Positions 5,990 to 10,145 of a stretch of DNA of 10,145 nt are shown in pieces. Source of the stretch: CAVPRW01 sp046727435 [NCBI: bacterium] (GTDB lineage Bacteria; Tectomicrobia; Entotheonellia; J063); contig JBKPCR010000455.1 of the NCBI GenBank assembly GCA_046727435.1, forward strand, positions 1 to 10,145, read 5' to 3'. The notes below the pieces were generated by a model. The model was given only the letters and a program-made list of their open reading frames with translations. It searched no databases and was not told the DNA's origin. A program made the translations under genes and the position numbers. Each line of letters begins with the position of its first letter. Position 1 is the first letter of the stretch.

Positions 5990-6525
5990 CTATCCTAGGA
6001 CTGCCATGCGTGAAACGTCAGGCACCGCCTTCTTGAGCAACTCGAGGCGTTTCCCGCTGTGCTCCGGCGCGAGGATGGTCAGCCCTGTGAGATTGCCGCC
6101 CGGATGGGCGAGGCTGGCGACGAGTCTGACCTCTACGGGATCGGCCAGGGCCATGAACACGACCGGAATTCTGGTGGTCGCTTGCATCGCAGCCAGAGCC
6201 TGGGGCGTCCCCGGCGCCAGGATGACATCCACGTTGAGCCGGCCAACTCGGCGGCGAGGGCGTGAAGCTGATCGCTCTGGGGCGCATGGCGATGCTCAAA
6301 CACGAGGTTTCGCCCCTCCACGTAGCCGAGGTCGTGCAGGTCCTGCTGGAAGGCTTTAAACAGGGCTTTCCCGAAGAACACAGAGCTGGAGGCTGGGGCT
6401 GAGAACCCGAGCCAGAGGGTCCCTATCTGGTATACCTTCGGCGATGGCTGCGCAGCAGATGCAAGCGGTGACAGGAGGAGGCCAAGGGTGAGGGTGACGA
6501 TGAGCCCGAGGATGGCGTGTCCCAT
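5990..6525 (-). pseudogene. ABC transporter substrate-binding protein (ABC_sub_bind type), frameshifted and truncated
   Basis: Proteins of this family (about 320-340 residues) are periplasmic binding proteins often annotated as substrate-binding proteins of uncertain ligand. The start at 6525-6523 has GAGG upstream and gives the signal peptide MGHAILGLIVTLTLGLLLSP then LASAAQ. The mature part begins PKVYQIGTLWLG and continues to DLGYVEGRNLVFEHRHA and LHALAAELA. A one-base deletion near 6236-6240 shifts the frame. Restoring one C gives AELARLNVDVILAPGTPQAL, then IPVVFMALADPVEVRLVASL, AHPGGNLTGLTILAPEHSGK and RLELLKKAVPDVSRMAVL, all family-typical. The frame stops at 5990 where the family would read VLWNP, so the second lobe (about 150 residues) is missing. 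No permease or ATPase gene is nearby. It is clearly non-functional. Confidence 0.85.
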
Positions 6526-6619
6526 GGTGGCGTCCTCAAGCGATATTCTCTCGAGAAATGTTGACGCGGGTTGAGGAACGCCCTGACCCATCTGCCAACG
6601 TGAAAGTTACGGGCGACCT

Positions 6620-6904
6620 GTGGCCCGCCTGTTGGAGACCATCGACACCTTCTCGCGCATGCACCACAGCGTCGCTGGCCTTACCGGCGACCGGACGGCG
6701 TGGGTCACGACCGGCCCGTGTCGCGCGCCCCACCACACCATCTCGGAGGCGGGGCTGATCGGCGGGGGCCCCGTGCCGATGCCGGGCGAGGTGTCGCTGG
6801 CCCACCATGGCGTGCCCTTTCTGGAGGAATGGCCAGAGTTCCGAGGACATGTCCTAGAGGTTTTGCGGCAACCGCTCGACGATAGAATAGTTACAATCAC
6901 TCGG
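6620..6904 (+). pseudogene. Internal fragment of a ComM/YifB-type Mg-chelatase-like ATPase
   Basis: ComM/YifB proteins are AAA+ helicases of about 500 residues that promote branch migration during natural transformation. Only about 95 residues survive here: a segment reading [17 protein letters not shown], then [17 protein letters not shown] (34-50), [12 protein letters not shown] (53-64) and [18 protein letters not shown] with VTITR. These match the central AAA+ part that follows the Walker A motif. Walker A itself, the N-terminal Lon-like domain and the C-terminal part are missing. The Walker B segment, normally of the type FLDELPEF, reads FLEEWPEF, and GVLF is GVPF. After residue 95 the sequence becomes unrelated. 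The first codon is a GTG with no ribosome binding site. This is a gene relic, not a working small protein. Confidence 0.82.
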
Positions 6905-7051
6905 GTATCGCCATTTGCTTCGTCTGTGTGCCGCCAGACCCTACCTGTACACCTTTGAATGTGAAGCGGTCACTCGTCACGACTCTGCCAGCAACCATTT
7001 AAGCTCCCGCGTAGATCGGCTACGCCGTTCGATGAAAGGTGAAATTGCGCC

Positions 7052-7354
7052 TATCCCCTCGTCTTGGTGAGCTTTATCAACAAGAATCGCGCCGCTGGGA
7101 TGTCCATCGAAGAGGCATGTCTGGAGGCCGGCTATACGCGCTTGCGGCCGATCTGGACGAGTGCGATCACCACGCTCGCGGGTTTGGTGCCCACGGCTTA
7201 CGGCTGGGGTGGGGTCGAGCCCTTCATGCAGCCGATGGCGAGGGCGATGGCCTGGGGGCTAGCCTTCGCCATGCCTATCACGCTGTTCCTGGTTCCACTG
7301 GGTACCCTGCTCGTGGAAGATGCTAAGCGTGGTTTCGCCAAGATGTTCCGGCGG
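7052..7354 (+). pseudogene. C-terminal remnant of an RND-family efflux transporter
   Basis: RND pumps (AcrB/MdtB relatives, about 1,030 residues, 12 membrane helices) export drugs, metals or lipids. The 100 residues here match only the very end: LVSFINKNRAAGMSIEEACL then EAGYTRLRPIWTSAITTLAG (about residues 930-970 of a typical pump), LVPTAYGWGGVEPFMQPMA, and the last helix WGLAFAMPITLFLVP followed by the short tail LLVEDAKRGFAKMF. This covers the loop before TM11, TM11 and TM12. Upstream of 7052 the sequence stops resembling the family, and no start codon or ribosome binding site is in a sensible place. The frame stays open to 7552 but the downstream part is unrelated and overlaps the hydrolase gene. 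A glutamate or aspartate normally found after LV (VDFIN) is Ser here. Confidence 0.82.
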
Positions 7355-7431
7355 TCTAGTGCCAAGACCCTCGACCTAATGATGGTCAGGCGGCGGATGG
7401 ACTGTAGTCTCCGGCAGGAGGGGCGAGCAGC

Positions 7432-8328
7432 CTACAGGTGTCTGGACAAAAATTCCTTCACAACCCGCTCGAAGCCGCGAGGGTTGTCCAGAAAGACATG
7501 GTGGTCGGCGTGCGGAACCTCAGCCAGTTCGAGGGTAGGACACTGTGCCTGAGCCTCAGCGATGAGCTGAGGCGTGACGCGCGGACTGCGGCCGCCCTTG
7601 ACGACGAGTGTCGGGATGATAATCTTCCGGCAGTGTGGGATCCCATCGAAGCTATTGCGCTGCGCATAGACATTGCGATCGAACTTGTGCGTCCAGGTGC
7701 CATCGGGGAGTTGTCGGCCACCGCGCTCGGCGAGATGGCGAATGATCTCCGGGGCGGCGGTCGTCCCGTTAGGACGAAGCCGGTAGCGGGAGAGAAACTC
7801 CTCATGGGTGGCGTAGCGGCTCCCTGGTCGGTTCCCGACATTGCGTAACATAGCCACACGCTGCTCGGGCATCCGTAACGTGGAATCGACGATGATCAGC
7901 GCTCGGATACGGCCGGGATAAGTGGCTGCGTATACCAACGAGACCAGTCCTCCCATCGAATGGCCGATCAGGACGAAATCGCGCAAGTCGAGATGTGCTG
8001 CCACTCCTGCCAGGTCTGCAGCATGCACCTCATAGGTGTAATTCGGTGGGTTCATCCATTGGCTATCGCCATGGCCACGAAAATCCAGGGCGCGCACGTG
8101 AAAGTCGGTGACGAACCCCGGTGCAAAGAAATCGAACCAATGCCCATGCGCCGCGCCGCCGTGGACGCAGAGGATCGGCGCGCGGCCAGCCGTGCCGTAA
8201 TCCAGGTAATGCAGTCGCGATCCGTCAACTTCGACCAAATGACTGGTGTAGGAAGCTGGCTGGAAGCCTCCTTCCGGGTGCACAACACCTTCACGTACTT
8301 TGTCCTCACTGAAATTTGCTGACGTCAT
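7432..8328 (-). CDS. Alpha/beta hydrolase
   Basis: This 298-residue single-domain alpha/beta hydrolase is complete. The cap begins about residue 155. Core motifs: LHYLDYGTAGRAPILCVHGG (39-58) with the oxyanion-hole HGG, RALDFRGHGDS (79-89), VLIGHSMGGLVSLVYAATYP (119-138) with the nucleophile Ser124 in GHSMGG, LIIVDS (145-150), and ADHHVFLDNP (274-283) with the catalytic His at 276 or 277. The usual acid after strand 7 is not obvious (KGGRSPRVT), so Asp148 after strand 6 may serve. The substrate is unknown; the family covers esterases, epoxide and haloalkane hydrolases and C-C hydrolases. The frame is also open from an ATG at 8343, but AGG-GCCACG before the ATG at 8328 gives better spacing. 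It stands alone, convergent with the RND remnant. Confidence 0.9.
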   Translation of the reverse strand: MTSANFSEDKVREGVVHPEGGFQPASYTSHLVEVDGSRLHYLDYGTAGRAPILCVHGGAAHGHWFDFFAPGFVTDFHVRALDFRGHGDSQWMNPPNYTYEVHAADLAGVAAHLDLRDFVLIGHSMGGLVSLVYAATYPGRIRALIIVDSTLRMPEQRVAMLRNVGNRPGSRYATHEEFLSRYRLRPNGTTAAPEIIRHLAERGGRQLPDGTWTHKFDRNVYAQRNSFDGIPHCRKIIIPTLVVKGGRSPRVTPQLIAEAQAQCPTLELAEVPHADHHVFLDNPRGFERVVKEFLSRHL

Positions 8329-8730
8329 CGTGGCCCTGTCCATCCGTTCGGCTTTAAGGTGCGGTTGTGTCGATTGTTAGGGGTCATCTGCTGTTCTACG
8401 CATGAAGCGCACGGCGGCGTTCCCGTAGAAACCGAGAGGAAAGCTATACAGGAATTTGACTAGGAGGTCAAATGGAAATTCCAACCCATGTCGGTGGCGA
8501 TCCTCTTCTCCTGCCGTATGGTTGCAGCTCTGCGTACGAGAGCGAAGGGCCTTGCCGAGCTTTTGCGTTCTTGACCGCACGTGGCGACACCCATAGAAGG
8601 GGTCTCTCGTGGAGTTCCTGGGTGCAACATAACCCACGCCTCGACGTTGCCTTCCCTTGCCGCTTAGCGTCCAAAGAGCTATATTAACACGTGCTAATGA
8701 AAAACTGTAACATGAACGTGAGCTCATCGT
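8329..8730. other. Intergenic region between the divergent hydrolase and smpB genes
   Basis: About 400 bases without a gene I can defend. A plus-strand frame (8472-8687, 71 codons) has a very good ribosome binding site (AGGAGG, four bases before the ATG) but a translation without recognisable features. A minus-strand frame (8377-8820) overlaps smpB and looks like chance. TTTGAC at 8455-8460 and GTCAAA at 8467-8472 form a small hairpin with the AGGAG in its loop. The smpB promoter is near the right end. Confidence 0.4.
8657..8685 (+). promoter_or_regulatory. Sigma-70-type promoter of smpB
   Basis: TTGCCG at 8657-8662 and TATATT at 8680-8685 are 17 bases apart, placing transcription start near 8692, about 39 bases before the smpB ATG. 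The overlapping near-palindrome TTAACAC/GTGCTAA (8684-8697) sits at the predicted start point and could be an operator, but that part is speculative. Confidence 0.6.
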
Positions 8731-9192
8731 ATGCCCGGCGAAAAGATCATTTGCACCAACAGACAAGCGCGCTTCGACTACCACCTCGAGGAGAACTTTG
8801 AGGCGGGTCTCGTCCTGCAAGGCACGGAAGTCAAATCGCTACGGGATGGACGGGCCAATCTCAAAGATAGCTATGCCTCGGTGGACAATGGCGAGCTTTA
8901 TCTGTACAATTGCCATATCAGTCCATATCCGAATGGCGGTTATGCCAATCACGATCCCGAGCGGGTGCGGAAATTACTCGTGCACAAGCGTGAGATCCGC
9001 CGGTTGGTTGGGAAAACGCAGGAACGTGGCCTCACTTTGATTCCCCTCAAGCTGTATTTTCACCGCGGAAAAGTCAAGGTCGAGATGGCCCTGGCGCGTG
9101 GTAAGAGGCAGTACGATAAGCGTGAAGACATGAAACGGCGCGATGCCGACCGCGAGATCGAGCGCGCTTTCAAAGGACAGTTCCGAAAGTGA
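8731..9192 (+). CDS. smpB: SsrA-binding protein SmpB
   Basis: SmpB binds the tRNA-like domain of tmRNA and brings it to ribosomes stalled without a stop codon in the A site, where its C-terminal tail reads the empty mRNA channel. The 153-residue length is normal. Family features: an N-terminal [20 protein letters not shown], the signature [18 protein letters not shown] (31-48), [20 protein letters not shown] in the OB-fold loop, then [33 protein letters not shown] precedes the basic tail [20 protein letters not shown] and GQFRK. The ATG at 8731 is the only sensible start, although the ribosome binding site (GTGAG) is weak. The gene is 85 bases upstream of ssrA, the classical pairing. A promoter with 17-base spacing precedes it. 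Confidence 0.97.
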   Translation: MPGEKIICTNRQARFDYHLEENFEAGLVLQGTEVKSLRDGRANLKDSYASVDNGELYLYNCHISPYPNGGYANHDPERVRKLLVHKREIRRLVGKTQERGLTLIPLKLYFHRGKVKVEMALARGKRQYDKREDMKRRDADREIERAFKGQFRK

Positions 9193-9204
9193 ACAACGCA
9201 GGTG

Positions 9205-9210
9205 TATGAT
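9205..9210 (+). promoter_or_regulatory. Possible -10 box for ssrA
   Basis: TATGAT at 9205-9210 lies between smpB and ssrA, about 70 bases before the mature 5' end. No good -35 box stands 16-18 bases upstream (TTCCGA at 9181-9186 overlaps the end of smpB). ssrA may also be read through from smpB, then processed by RNase P. Confidence 0.3.
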
Positions 9211-9277
9211 CAGGACTGAGTAAGTCGTGAGGACAAGCCTCAGACCGTAGCACGCACCACCCAGCACTCCTCCTCAA

Positions 9278-9630
9278 GGGGGCGACAGGTTTCGACGGGG
9301 GTGATTGCGGCGAAGGCGGCATGCCGAGGTCCCATTGGCTCGTAAAACAAATGGGAAACCACAACTGCCAACGAAGAACTGGCACTGGCTGCTTAACAAC
9401 CAGCCACGTCCTTCCTGTTCTCGCCTGTGGGGTGGGTAAGGGCGTCATTTAGCAGGCTAGTCAACCATCCCCCGCCCGGGGGGATGGGGCGCGAAATCCA
9501 AGCTGGGCTAGCTCGGCCCCATGCCCCTGCCGATGGGGGAAGGGCTGAGCGAACTTTTAAACACCGGCTACGCATGTAGAAACCTTCAGCCAAAGACCTT
9601 CGGACGCGGGTTCGATTCCCGCCGCCTCCA
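9278..9630 (+). ncRNA. ssrA: Transfer-messenger RNA (tmRNA)
   Basis: tmRNA rescues stalled ribosomes and tags the unfinished protein for proteolysis. The 5' end GGGGGCGACAGGTTTCGACG is the hallmark of one-piece tmRNA, and the 3' end has a T-arm (GCGGGTTCGATTCCCGC, from 9606) and acceptor strand CGCCTCC (9623-9629). The acceptor strand pairs with GGGGGCG (9278-9284) with one G-U. The tag frame at 9367-9396 reads GCC AAC GAA GAA CTG GCA CTG GCT GCT TAA, that is ANEELALAA then stop, with the protease-recognised LAA end. After the discriminator A the genome continues CTT, so CCA is not encoded and must be added. Length is 353 nucleotides, normal for a standard tmRNA. GC-rich blocks downstream of the tag fit the pseudoknots. 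SmpB is encoded just upstream. Confidence 0.96.
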
Positions 9631-9633
9631 CTT

Positions 9634-9677
9634 TGCGAACGCCCTTGATCTGTTATGGTCGAGGGCGCTCGCATTTT
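9634..9677 (+). terminator. Intrinsic terminator of ssrA
   Basis: A long hairpin: TGCGA-A-CGCCCTTGATC (9634-9650) pairs with GGTCGAGGGCG-C-TCGCA (9657-9673), 16 pairs with one internal mismatch and a six-base loop, followed by TTTT (9674-9677). It begins four bases after the tmRNA 3' end. It overlaps the last base region of the convergent amidase gene, whose stop codon is at 9677-9679. Confidence 0.8.
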
Positions 9678-10145
9678 CAGGTTGCAGTGTATCGTTTCAG
9701 CGTGTCTGCCAATTCACGGGCGAAGGCGATCAGCATTTCGTCTGAGTCTCTGGCTGCTAGGAGCGACAGGCCCACGGGAAGTCCCTGTACTTCCGCCAGC
9801 GGCAGGTTGATCTGGGGTATGCCAGTCGTCCCTGCGATGCAGGTCAGCGTGCTTATGCGCGGCCGTAAGACATCTCGTGTCGATAACCGTTCCCTTCGCA
9901 GCGGCGCAGGGGTCGGGGCGGTGGGCAGGCAGACGACCACCCCATCGGCGAGGACCGCTGTCATGCGCTTGATGATAGCTTGCCGAGAGACCCTGGCCGC
10001 CTCGACTTCCGCATCCGAGATGGCGCTGGCGAATCGGTAGCGCTCGGCCACCTCAAAACTAAATCGCGGATTGACGCGGTCGATCCAGTCCCTGGCGGTT
10101 TCCCAGGCCTCCCGACCCTGCAGAATCTGCTGCTGACTTGACCAG
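9677..10145 (-). CDS. Amidase signature family protein, C-terminal part
   Basis: Amidase-signature enzymes hydrolyse amide bonds with a Ser-cisSer-Lys triad located in the N-terminal half. Here only the last 155 residues are in the window; the gene enters at the right edge, the frame is open to base 10145, and the catalytic residues lie outside. Visible C-terminal family features are a helical stretch (VAERYRFASAISDAEVEAAR), then ADGVVVCLPTAPTPAPLR with the conserved PTxPxPAP segment, STLTCIAGTTGIPQINLPLA, and GLPVGLSLLAARDSDEMLIA, then a final helix. The IAG-x-x-G-IPQ and GLPVGLSL signatures are characteristic of AtzF/allophanate-hydrolase-like and general amidases. The first ATG-like codon in the window is not the true start. 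The substrate cannot be inferred. The gene converges on ssrA, whose terminator abuts its stop codon. Confidence 0.85.
   Translation of the reverse strand, partial: WSSQQQILQGREAWETARDWIDRVNPRFSFEVAERYRFASAISDAEVEAARVSRQAIIKRMTAVLADGVVVCLPTAPTPAPLRRERLSTRDVLRPRISTLTCIAGTTGIPQINLPLAEVQGLPVGLSLLAARDSDEMLIAFARELADTLKRYTAT

Noticed and set aside
8377-8820. Minus-strand frame of 147 codons upstream of and overlapping smpB
   Set aside because: It overlaps the first 90 bases of the certain smpB gene and its promoter, has no ribosome binding site, and its translation has no recognisable domain. The C-terminal part looks somewhat protein-like, but not enough to call.
9393-9674. Minus-strand frame across the tmRNA
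   Set aside because: It is antisense to ssrA; frames like this are common false genes over tmRNA and tRNA-like sequence.
1-10145. CRISPR array, toxin-antitoxin pair, prophage or defence system
   Set aside because: I looked for evenly spaced direct repeats and for defence or phage gene neighbours and saw none. The only repeats are the IS/MITE ends and simple hairpins.

Overview
This window looks like chromosomal DNA of a GC-rich Gram-negative bacterium. RlpA, a cell-envelope protein of Gram-negatives, is the main pointer; a tmRNA gene next to smpB, a GtrA-family membrane protein and a DHH phosphoesterase are consistent with it. No gene is diagnostic of a phylum. The mix of genes (ABC_sub_bind-type binding protein, IS6-family element, SGG/NTASG-repeat protein) would fit an environmental lineage such as a deltaproteobacterium, Nitrospirota or NC10/Rokubacteria-type organism, but that is a guess.

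Layout. Bases 1-129 hold the tail of a YadA-head-like repeat protein. Bases 204-1052 are a dead IS6-family insertion sequence with clear terminal inverted repeats and a transposase carrying four in-frame stops. Next comes rlpA on the minus strand (frameshifted near its 3' end), then a two-gene plus-strand unit encoding a small winged-helix-like protein and a thioredoxin-fold protein with CGPW in place of CGPC. It converges on a minus-strand nitroreductase gene broken by one frameshift. Bases 3558-3728 form a 171-bp non-coding element whose ends match those of the IS at 204-1052, probably a MITE-like derivative. A cold-shock protein gene with a long leader, a GtrA-family gene and a DHH-family phosphoesterase gene follow on the plus strand.

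Bases about 5990-7355 are a gene graveyard: a frameshifted and C-terminally truncated ABC substrate-binding protein (minus), an internal piece of a ComM/YifB-type Mg-chelatase-like ATPase (plus) and the last two membrane helices of an RND efflux pump (plus), each cut on at least one side. An intact alpha/beta hydrolase (minus) follows. The right end carries the conserved trans-translation pair smpB and ssrA (tmRNA, tag ANEELALAA) with a convincing promoter and terminator, converging on the C-terminal part of an amidase-signature protein that runs off the window.

How they work together. The clear functional partnership is SmpB plus tmRNA, which rescue stalled ribosomes. The winged-helix/thioredoxin-like pair is probably an operon of unknown role. 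The rest is a mosaic of unrelated housekeeping genes and debris. I see no phage module, CRISPR array, toxin-antitoxin pair or biosynthetic cluster. The most unusual signals are the IS/MITE pair, the CXXW thioredoxin and three separate single-base frameshifts, which may be real decay or sequencing error.
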